Shown piece after piece: positions 25,101-37,100 of a stretch of DNA of 64,000 bases. The translations under genes and the position numbers were made by a program. The DNA comes from Phoronis australis (taxonomy: Eukaryota; Phoronida; Phoronidae). The notes under the pieces are model-generated. The model did no database searches and was not told where the DNA came from. It was given only the letters and a program-made list of their open reading frames with translations. The number at the start of each line of letters is the position of its first letter. Position 1 is the stretch's first letter. The stretch is from the NCBI GenBank assembly GCA_002633005.1, contig NMRA01000358.1:132688-196687 (forward strand). Direction: 5' to 3'.

Positions 25101-28100
25101 GAAACACTGATCAAAAGAAATCGTGTTGTAATGATGTTGAACACATCTTGGGTATGAAAGGCTGATTAAATCTTCATTGAATTGACATTTAGTAGTGCTG
25201 ATGTTTAATAAGCATCCAATTTTGATATCTAATAAAGTTCCATGTACAACCAATTTACAACTCGCATGCCGACATCATGTCAACGTTGAAAACAACTTGT
25301 AATTCTTGCAGCAATGAACAAAGCGAGGAGGCACTACAATTGGGCTCCAAAGTTTTTTATTGATTCAAGTATTAGCTGGTATATAAAACAGTGTAGGCAC
25401 CTGGCTCCAGTATGCACTAGATATCAACAAATAACGTCTCCATCGATTCTTTAGAATGCTAGTATCTGGCTCCACTATACACTATAGAAAAACATCTCTA
25501 TCTTTGCATGCTCCACTACACACATCTTTATATGCTACTATGTGGCTTCACTGCACACTAGATATCAACAAACATCTGAATCAGCAGAATGCTACTATCT
25601 GGCCCCTCTACACACTAGATGTCAGCTCTATCTTCAGATGCCAATATTTGTCTGCACTACAACTTAATACAAGCAAACAGCTTTATGCTACTGCCTGGTG
25701 TGGACAGTGAACTCTGATCAACTCACCGGGCAGTTCTCCCCAGTCATATCAAAGCCGTCTGCAGCTGGGGTGAGGCGGGCAAAGAGTCTGTATGTCTCTA
25801 AGTTGGCCATGAAACCTCTGCCAAAGCACAAGACAATGACCACTAATTACATACAGTCTACAGCATTCAAGACTACACACCCTCTGGAACTAATACAGAC
25901 AGTAAAATAAACACAAATTAAATGAAATTTTGAAAGTTTTGTGTGATATAATTAATGGCTTAGTGAGCGTTATCCTGATAACACAAACAACACAACAACA
26001 AAAAAGAAATTATACAGAATATAAAAGCACAGAACTAGGCAAGTAAGGAATAGATCATCCGTCCACACTACAAGACTGAGACATTGGGTCACTTAAAGGT
26101 TACAACATACGACTCAGTGAGGCAAAGGCCGCAGTAAACGCCGCAGTCAGAGAGTGCGTCAAAGGTGACAGTACACGACTCAGTGACACAATCAGTAAAA
26201 GGTCATAGTTATACAGTGAGACAGTGAGTTAAAGGTCCCAATACAAGACTCAGTGAGACAGTGAGTCAATTAAGGTAATATTAATTTACAAGAAACAGTG
26301 AGAAAATGAGTCAAAGGTCACTGTACAAGACGCAGTGAGACAATGAGTCAAAGGCTATAGTACAGGATGGAGTGAGATAGTGAGTTAAAGTACAAGATTC
26401 AGTGAGACAGTGAGTCAAAGGTCACAGTACAGGAGGCAGTGATATAGTGAATTAAAGGTCAATGTCATAGTACAAGACTCAGTTTACACAGTGAGTGAAA
26501 GATCATAATACAAGACACAGTCACTGTGATATGGTGAGCCAAAAATCATACAACAAGACGCAGTGAGACAGCAAGTCAAAGGTCAAAGTACAGGACCCAG
26601 TGAGGCAGTGAGCCAAATGTCATAGTACAAGATTCGTTGAGACAGTGAGCCAAAGGTCACAGTACAGGACTCAGTGAGACAGTGAGTCAAAGGTCATAGG
26701 AAAAGACTCAGTGAGACAGTGAGTCAAAGGTCATAGGAAAAGACTCAGTGAGACAGTGAGTCAAAGGTTACAGTTCAGGATGTAGCGAGACGAGTCAAAG
26801 GTCATACTAGAAGATAAGTAAGCCATTGAGTCATTATCAGGTCACAATACTTGTTTAAGAGAAACTTTACCTGCCACGTTCCTTGACTGCTTGATCAAAC
26901 TTGCCCTCAGCCATGGCACGTGCTACAGACTTGGTCTTCTCTACACACTGCATGAGGTTGACTCGCACTGCCTGGTTACCACTGAGAGAGATGACACAAG
27001 CTGGTGTGTCCTCTGTAGCCTCCATTAGGGCCAGTACAGCTTCAGCACCCATCCTGCAACCCTGTCAACAACACAGTTTATCAGTCACAGACACACTACA
27101 CATCAAAATAACTTCACATCCATATAAAATAAGAAAAACGGACACTGCTTCCACTTTTTAAAAACAAAGCAAAGCTTACTTGATAAGCACTGCAACTTTA
27201 GAGTGTCATAGTTACCAGAATCCTGTCAAACGCTGAAGGGCTGCCCCCTCTCTGTACATGGCCCAGGACGGTGCATCTGGTGTCATACTTGAGGCGAGTC
27301 TTGATCAAGTTCATCACATGATCTGCCTTGATGTCTTTGCCACTCGAGTCCATTGCTCCTTCAGCTACTATTATGATGTTCAATCTCTGACCATATTTGC
27401 GCTCCTTTAAGTGGTAATAAGACATTCATTTACACCTTTGTTATCTTCCAATGAATGTTTCTGCTTGAATTTTAAGTACTTTCAGGAACGCCACACCGTA
27501 TAAAGTACGGTTTAAGCGTAACTAAATAGAAATATTAACGACATTTTCGTTACACCCTTCCACATAGTATCAAAACAGATTATAGAACATTAATTAAGGC
27601 AAAGAGCTTAATAAGCATGCCTGAAATCAAAGTGACACTTACTGTGGCTAGTTTTTGACAGAGAAGGTCTTCCCAGTTGGGTTCAGGAGGAGCTTCAGGA
27701 ATGAACACCCAGTCTGCCTCACATGCCATGGCAGCCACAAGGGCCAGGTACCTGTAAGATGAGGGATCATTGTTACCACTGCAGGTCACGGCAGTCACTA
27801 GGTATCTATAATGAGTTTCTAGTGTTATCACTGCAGGAACAACAGTTCACTAGAGACAGATGCCTCTATTATGAGAGACCAATGTAAACACTGCAAGTCC
27901 TAGCACTCACTAGGGACAGGTATCTCCAACATGAGAGGCCAGTGTTAACACTGCAGGTCATGACAGTCACAAGGGCAAGATACCTTCAACATGAGAATCC
28001 AACACTATAATTCACGACAGTCCATATAGGGTCAGGTACCTTCAACATGAGAGACCAGTGTTAACACTGCAGGTCATAGCAAGAGATAAAAAGCTTCAAA

Positions 28101-31100
28101 ATACTTTGTGTCGAAGCCCAGTCTCAGGCAACTATGCTCCTTCTTTCATGACACACAATTCTGACAGGCTTGCCTGTCACAAAACAGAAATAACAAGGAT
28201 AAGTTGAAAAATAAAAATTTAAATTTTGTGGTTGCATAGAAAGAGAGTTATTGCGGCTGGCCATGGTTTCTGTTACAGAATTTGATTTCCCTCAAATCGC
28301 CCACAATGACAACTTTGACACCATTATTTTCTGAATAAATTATGAAAATGTGCCTTCATCGTGACGTGAAAAAAACAGGTTTTGCAGTAGCCCGAGCATG
28401 GGTGTTCAATCTAAAGTTTTTAAAATAGAGGAGGGTGGTTGTTGAGTCAAACAGTGGGCATGTTTTTAATAGCTGGGGGTCGGCTCTCACGTGCCAAGCA
28501 TGGCCACTATCCAGAACTTTTATAGTAGAATATCAAGGATTTCCCTGTTATACAGCAGAATACAAAGGGTTCCCTGTTATTAAATACAATAGAATTTCAT
28601 GTCAAATAACTGTTTAATATGGAAAACAATATATTGCATTTCCATCTTATGTAAAAGCAATATACTCAAGACGATACATTTTGCCAATCAATAATATCTG
28701 GTTGGATCCCACACCCATTATCTTGTCAATTTATTCTGACAGGGTATACACCAGCCTCTTTAGGAATTTCCAAATACTGTAAAGTTGCAAAACTTCACTC
28801 AGACTACTACCACCAAACTGCAGTCACACTGTCACTGGTGCTGAACCAGCTTAGGCTTCATTTAAATCCTAAGATCAACCTGTTCCAATGCTCCACAATC
28901 TTGTACTTCCTTCCAACACCAGGCTCATTATGTACGGTCAGCTTATCGGTGTCATTGACTTTGGAAGCAAATAACTGGTGCCTTGGGTCAGCGTCATGAC
29001 TACTTTGATTGAAAGTAGATGGAGCCACACAAATGATAAAGCAAATATCAATTTCAAAATCAAGCCCCCTTGCCCTCATTGTTACTCTCGTTGAACGGCA
29101 TTACAATATAAGACTTCACGTGCTATTTAGCTATTTAGCAATTTGACGTGATTGGAAAACTTGAGATGCATAGTCGGAGAAAGTCATGTTCTCAATAAAG
29201 TGTCACAGAGTAGACACCGTTATTGCTATACTCTTGTGCATTGTGTACATCAACCAGCACATGGAGCTGGCACGAAGAGACGAAAGTTCACTTACCCACA
29301 ATGTCGTCCCATCACTTCCAATACAAAGGCCCTCTGGTGGCTGAAAACAATAATATTATAAACTATGAGCAAAAACAAAGAGTACAAAACACAAAAGTAT
29401 GCAAGTGATATATTTAATAATTGACATAAAAATGAGAAATCCATATTAATTACATCACAGTAACAATGTTTAACCACAGAACAAATATGACTAAAACCCC
29501 AGTTTACAGTTTTGGCCCTTGATGATAATGGCGTAGCATGTCAATCCCAGGCAACATTACCCGAGCTCATGACCGCGACCTAATTTCATGCTGACCCAAG
29601 ACAACATACTTACCAGGACCTGGTGACAGTGACTGGGACAGTTTACTGACAGATTTACTAACATGTTAACCACATATAACTTAACCTGGCAGCAGTGACT
29701 GAGATAGTGTCGAGCAATTTAATAACAAGATGCTATCCCTAGCTAACAATTACTGGTGGCAGTGATTGAGATGGCGTCGACCAAATTAATAACGTGCATA
29801 TCCCTAGGTAATCATATACCTGGTGGCAGTGACTGAGATGGCATCAACTGATTCAATAATTCTATGCAGCGCAGAATCAACACCAATGGTCATGTCTGTG
29901 CCACAGAAGTCGTTATCAATAGAGCCGACCATTCCCACAATGTTGAGAGAAGCACACTTTTCAGCCTTGGCCTCTGTGATACAGCCTGCAACAGTCACCA
30001 AGGCAAAGGATATGTATCACACCAGACAATAATACGTGAATGACGCCATCCGCTTTCAATCCAAAAAATTCAAAATGAGTAAAACATAAGAAACATTTTA
30101 AAATAAAACATTTAAAAGGTTTGAGTTAATATAAATTATGAAACGGTGAATGGTCTTGACCAGTTTCTAAAAGAAATAAGAAAGAATGATGAAACCAAGT
30201 GCATTCTGGATTACCCACATTGGCGTTTATCGTTCATTACTTTATCTCCAACAAAACATTTGCACACTAAAGAGGCATGTACACAAAAGTCAATAAAAGC
30301 TGTAGAGCTTCATCATCACCTTCAATTCTCCCCTTCACCATTACTTGTTGTGTGCAATATGGTTACAACAAATTAGTAATCTCAACCAATAGGAAAACCT
30401 GTTTCAACTCTAGACAATAGCGGCCTCCAAATCAAGGCCAAATCCAGATATCAAATGAATCCCTGTTCATTGTTAAGTATTCTGGTAGTCCTTTGTCTGC
30501 ACTTATGACTCACAAGGCAATTATCCACTACCACAACACAAATGAACTACTTTAGCCAATGGGTACCAGAGAACCCAAAATTAACGCATCTATCATCCTG
30601 GCTCGTTTTTATCTATTTCTTCCTAACCTAACATTTTAGAGGAATTCAACTTCTTGAGACAAACAGTTATGTTACTGCAGTTATAGGATCCAGTGGGCAG
30701 TCTACATGGCAATATTGGTGTTCATGTAACATGAAGTCATGAAGCAGATCGCAAAAACACAACTGCATAAACAACATGGCCATTTTAATTAAAGAGTACA
30801 TCTGAGAGACACTAGACAATATTACTTTCAGTCTGTATCACTGGCATCAATGCACACAGTTTGCACATGCACAACTTAATGGTAAGGACAAAAATAAACT
30901 TATTCGTCATTTATCACTCAAGAGACATAACATGAGTTTAGAATGGCCTTTAAAATCAAATGACATGTTTTTCTCTAAATCACGCCATTGAGACACCATG
31001 AAGACAATAAAAGTGATTGAACCAAGGAACAATTTAACTTAAAAGAATTCTAAAGGAACTTTCAATAACTGAAGATGGTACCAATGATCAAGACTGTTCA

Positions 31101-34100
31101 AACCGGTTTTGGGGGCAATCACCAAATGCATAAGATCGTATAACCAACAACTCAGAATAACTCGTTCTGAAAATGCATCTCTGACAGTGAAATTGAGACA
31201 AGGACAAAATGCTGATGGAAACTGCAACAACCAACAAACAAGTAGGTGGTTATTTAATTGTTTGACTCAATGAGGGCAGTTCAGTGAAAGAAACAAGAGT
31301 GAAAACCCAATTGTAAGGCAAAATCTGAATCTGGAAAACAAAATGAAATGTATTGAGGAAACTGGGTAATGAAAAGTGCAACAAGCGTTATGAGGCTAAC
31401 GTTACAAAGATTACCACTTATTATGTCCATTTGGGTTTAATGCCCACATTCAAGCAAATACCCGCCTCCAAATTTGCACTTTTGAACTCTTACGTAAGGT
31501 TACGTGCTCTCTTACCATTCATACGCATGAACCTTACATGGCGTATCTATACAGAACTTCAACAACTCCCAAAATTTGGTTAAACATTTGAGCTCTTACA
31601 CATGAAGTAGCCAGCAAGAAAGAAACTTCCTGGCCAATCACCAAAATTGGTCAATCGATAACTGCACATCCTAGAACTTTTTAAAAAATCTGACTTTAAA
31701 CAATCAATCTCAGATAGTTTAACTTGTGTTAAGATTTTATTAACAGAAAACAGGATGCAATGGCAGATAGAGCTGGAGACTGAGATAATGGCAGAGTACA
31801 GAGTGAAAGATGACACAGAATAGAGAATTAGAGAGAGAGGCTTACAGATAGAGACAGTGCTAAGCTTGAAAGAAGGCAGANCGGACGGACGGACAGAGAT
31901 GACGGCATAATGCGTCCACATATAAATATGTGGGCGCATAAAAAGTGATTGAACCAAGGAACAATTTAACTTAAAAGAATTCTAAAGGAACTACCAATAA
32001 CTGAAGATAGTACCAATGATCAAGACTGTTCAAACCGGTTTTGGGGGCAATCACCAAATGCATAAGATCGTATAACCAACAACTCAGAATAACTCATTCT
32101 GAAAATGCATCTCTGACAGTGAAATTGAGACAAGGACAAAATGCTGATGGAAACTGCAACAACCAACAAACAAGTAGGTGGTTATTTAATTGTTTGACTC
32201 AATGAGGGCAGTTCAGTGAAAAAAACAAGAGTGAAAACCCAATTGTAAGGCAAAATCTGAATCTGGAAAACAAAATGAAATGTATTGAGGAAACTGGGTA
32301 ATGAAAAGTGCAACAAGCGTTATGAGGCTAACGTTACAAAGATTACCACTTATTATGTCCATTTGGGTTTAATGCCCACATTCAAGCAAATACCCGCCTC
32401 CAAATTTGCACTTTTGAACTCTTACGTAAGGTTACGTGCTCTCTTACCATTCATACGCATGAACCTTACATGGCGTATCTATAGTAATAATAACATACAC
32501 ATGACGAACGTAGAAGTCCGAAATCAGTAAAAAAAGGCTACAGTCTTGAGCGACACTTGGCGAAATTAACGGAAAAGACAACGACGGAGAAGATGACGAA
32601 GATGATGACGAATATGATGATGGTGGTGGCAATGATGAACAACATTGTAACATTCATATGGCGAACTTAGATGTCATAAATCAAAAAGAAATAGGCTACA
32701 GTCTAGTTCAATAGAAGATAAACCAACATCAATGCAGCAAGAGCGCTCAACAAAGGAACAGCGTTATCAGAAAATCTCAAATAACTCGAAAAGTAGACGT
32801 CCTAGCGAAAAATGGAAAACATATTCTGAAANCAGAACTTCAACAACTCCCAAAATTTGGTTAAACATTTGAGCTCTTACACATGAAGTAGCCAGCAAGA
32901 AAGAAACTCCCTGGCCAATCACCAAAATTGGTCAATCGATAACTGCACATCCTAGAACTTTTTAAAAAATCTGACTTTAAACAATCAATCTCAGATAGTT
33001 TAACTTGTATTAAGATTTTATTAACAGAAAACAGGATGCAATGGCAGATAGAACTGGAGACTGAGATAATGGCAGAGTACAGAGTGAAAGATGACACAGA
33101 ATAGAGAATTAGAGAGAGAGGCTTAGAGATAGAGACAGTGCTAAGCTTGAAAGAAGGCAGAAGAAGAAGTTTAGAGATAGAGACAATGTGAAGAGTAAGA
33201 GAAGACAGAGGAAGAGGCTTAGGGATGAGACAATGTGAACTGTGAGAGAAGACAGAGGAAGAGGCTTAGAGGTAGAGTGAAGAGTGAGATAGAGACAGTG
33301 TGAAGAGTGAGAGAAGATGGAGCAAGAAGCTGAGAGTTAGAAGCAGTGTGGAGAGAAAGAGAAGACAGAAGAAGAGGCTTACAAACAGAAGCAGTGTGAA
33401 GAGTGATATAGGGGCAGTGTGCAGAGCGAGAGAAGACAGAGGAAGAGGCTGAGAGTTAGAGGCAGTGTAGAGAGAAAAAGAAGACAGAAGAAGAGGTTTA
33501 CAAACAGAAGCAGTGTGAAGAGTGAGATAGGGACAGTGTGCAGAGTGAGAGAAGACAGAGGAAGAGGCTTGGAGATAGAGACAGTGTGAAGAGTGAGATA
33601 GGGAAAGTGTGCAGAGTGAGGGAAGACGGAGGAAGAGCATGAGAGTTAGAGGCAGTATGGAGAGAAAGAGAAGATGGAAGAAGAGGCTTATATACAGAAA
33701 CAATGTGAAGAGTGAGACAGGGAAGAGGCTTAGAGATAGAACCATTGTGAATAGTGAGATAGAGACAGTGTGAAGAGAGAGAGATACTGACCTTTGCTGA
33801 CGAGCTCTGCCAATAGACTACTCCACTCTTGTCTAAACATGTCAGCACCAGTCAAACTACCATCACCACCAATCACCACTAGGTTAGTGATATTGTGCTG
33901 GACCAAGTTGGCTGCAGCTTTGAGACGACCCGCACGTTCCCTGAAGTCCTGGCAACGAGCACTGCCAATGATTGTGCCACCCTGATGAATGATGCCCGAG
34001 ACCGACTCCCAGTGGGCTTCAACAATATTATCACCACCATTAACCATGCCTTGATAACCCTGTAAGAACAATTATAATTGTTTGAAAGAAAAATGTGTGT

Positions 34101-37100
34101 AATAAAAGGAAACTGGTTCAAGGGAAAAAACTGCCCACGAAAAGAAATATGACACTAGCGAACAATTTCAGACAAAAACTAACCCAGTAAAAGGTGATCA
34201 TTCACGAGAGACAAACAAGGTATTAGATATTCTGAAAATGCATTGCACAAACATATATTACATAAATTAAAACAAGATGCGAATGAATGATGGATATTGG
34301 TAGTTGTTCACAAACACTGACAATAGTTGTTGGTCAAGAAAAACTAAAACTGGCCATCATTCCGGAATTTCTTCTGATCACATTAATTTTAAATGATGGA
34401 TATGGCGATGTTTGAAACATTTGAAGTTTCTTAGTAGTGTTATTTAATTTCTAAGTTAAAAGCTCTACATTTTGCCCTGTTTAACTGGAAAAAAAATCTA
34501 ATTTGACTTAGTTTTTACTATCATAAAATCAGTCACCTAATATTCCTTATTGTGATAGGATTGTTATGCCCTTTACCAAAAAGAACGATGAAACCACCAG
34601 GGACTCCAGAAATATTCCAGAGTTTATCGATTTTGGCCAAGTACATCCTACAGCCACATACAGAACCATACTTATCCCCTCTATGAAGTACCTCCTACAG
34701 CTCACAAAGAGGTCGATTTTACTTACCTCCTTGATGAAGTACACCCTGCAGCCCACATACAGACCCATACTTATCCCCCCTAAGAAATACATCCTACAGC
34801 TCACATACAGGCCGGTTTTACTTTTACTTTACCTCCTGCAGCCCACATACAGATATCCCCTCTAAGAAGTACATCCTACAGCCCACATAGAGGCCAGTTT
34901 TACTTACCTCCTTTATGAAGTATACCCTGCAGCCCACATACAGACCCATGCGCACTACAGCTCTCACAGCTGCATTCATGCCTGGAAATACAAATAATTG
35001 GAAATTCATAAACTTAATGAAAATTTACATTTTTATTTCACTGATGTTCCCATTACTAAATCTCTGATATTCCATCAATAGATTGCTCTCATTCCAGCAG
35101 CATGCCTCCATCACATGTAATCCATGTAGGGCGTCAGACTTTCTCCAATAATAGACCATAGGTATGATCAATGACTACAGCTGAACACTTGCACAACAAG
35201 AGCAGGGCACAGGAAGACATAATGAAGAGTTACCAACAGACCAACTCAAATCTGTATCAACAAGTCTTCCAAATCACAAACAGAACCAATCTTCACTGAG
35301 GGGGTAAATTCATCATAATGATAAAAATGACCATTAAATCAACTCACAAATTATCCCAATTAGCCACAAATCAGCCATGGTGAAGTCATCCCATAACAAG
35401 GGATGAAATCAACAATTGGTTGATTTCAGAGCCTGAGTCCTTACACAGACTTCAAAACCAGCTAGCTGAACCGCAAAATCCAATGGCCAGTGGTCAGACC
35501 TCAAAAGGCAATGTCCAGTACCTCAAAACTAGATGGCACCACCCAAAAACTGGTTGGCCGGACCTAAAACGGGTTGGGTGGACTTAAAACGGGTTGGGTG
35601 GACTTAAAACAATTTGGCCGGTGCTCACAAACACAATGGCTGAACATATCGGGCTCAACTTTCAAAGCGAGTCTCTGAGGAAGTTCGACCGTTGTTTTTA
35701 ATCACTGGCCAACTAGTTATAGCACCAGCCATCGAGTTTTGGGTCTAGCCAATTAGTTTTTTGGGTGAAACCATCACATTTTGAAATCCAGACAAGTGGT
35801 TTTGAAGTCTGACCAATAGTTGATTCCCCTGCATAGGGTACAATCGTTTATGGGATAATTAGAGCTGCAAATCACCCATGCAAAAATTATTTGGTAGTCG
35901 CAAATTTCCCATTGGGAAATTATTACATAGGAAGTATTTTCACTTACGTTGCCAGAACGTCACGACAAGAACTATCCACAATCAGTTGACCAAACAATAG
36001 GAGGGCCACTTTTCCAAACAACACTTGGAAAACCCTTGAGAAAAAATGGCCACTTAGGAGATGTTACAGTACCAGTAATCAAGGATTGCCCAAAAATTTA
36101 ATGATGCTGGCACATTGCAATATTTGCAAACCTCTGTGTCAAGTTTCATTGAAATCCATCACTTAGATCTCTATGAATACCAACTGGAAATTCCCTTCCC
36201 CAAAATGGCCACTAAGAGGTGCTGCAGAGCTCAAATTCAAATCAAACAGAGAAGGCGCATTTATCATAAAACTCTGTGTCCAGGTTCATTGAAATTCGTC
36301 AATCGGTTTAATTTCTACTTATCCTCTTCTGCCAAACAAAATTTGAAATGAAAGCGCTCCGAGGAGCGAAACTTGGCGAAATCAACCAAAAAGATGACGA
36401 TAAAGATGATGACGAAGATGACGACGATGGTGGCGAGGATGAACAAAAGAANGTTAAATCGAAAATCCACTTAAAGTCGGGGATGGGCGGTTAACTGAGC
36501 ATGGGCGTTAACCCGAACGATTACGGTATATGACACTTCTGTTTCATTTCCTCAATATTATATCATTTGCAACTCAGGCACCCATTTTTCGGTAACTACA
36601 ATATTAAATATTGTTGTAATTTATTTTCAGGAAATGTTACAAGTTCAATGCACAATACAGTTGTTTTTGTCTTTGTTATCTCTTTTCGAGTAAGAAATTG
36701 TTACATTTAAAACTGTTGCTTTTACTAGAGAAATTGTAACCTAACGGACAAATGCATACATATAGAATTTGATCCACCATGTGAATAGTCTGGGAGAAAT
36801 AATAAAAAAACTGTCGAAAAATGAAACAAATTTAGATATGTGAAGCATATGTGATAAATACAAAACATCCCTCAATTGACGTAGATGAATATCCCACTCC
36901 ACATCATTCCGCTTATCGACTGAGAACGAATAATGTCTCGTGGGATATTACTTTGTCTACCGGTAACTCTCGGTACGTTTTGTGTATGAACACATAATAC
37001 ACGGATGGTATATGCATATCTATATGCATATACCATCCGTGTATATCCGTATATATTTCATATGTTTATGTATACATAAACATATGAAATATATGTGGGT

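Larger units (their letters stand above)
20100..25726 (-). other. PFK intron 9 (5.6 kb)
   Basis: No exon is needed here: exons 9 and 10 join in phase 0 at a conserved position. It contains the 21.9-22.4 kb minisatellite, the 23.6-24.75 kb A-B-C element and the 25.4-25.7 kb minisatellite. The rest is unremarkable AT-rich sequence with only chance open frames. Confidence 0.85.
31008..33160. repeat. Tandemly placed, nearly identical segments (copy 1 31008-31880; copy 2 31940-33160)
   Basis: Copy 2 repeats copy 1 almost base for base (e.g. gtgattgaaccaaggaacaa; tgtattgaggaaactgggta; caacaactcccaaaatttgg). It is preceded by the 3' tail of an A-B-C element (31881-31941) and interrupted at 32484-32832 by a second insertion. 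Single Ns sit at 31881 and 32832. Lies in PFK intron 3. Confidence 0.85.

Noticed and set aside
26090-26830. CRISPR-like array
   Set aside because: Units are contiguous and degenerate without unique spacers; it is an ordinary minisatellite in an animal intron.
33266-33848. Long Ser/Leu-rich open frames (up to 159 residues) on the minus strand
   Set aside because: They translate the GA/CT minisatellite next to PFK exon 3; the composition is dictated by the repeat.
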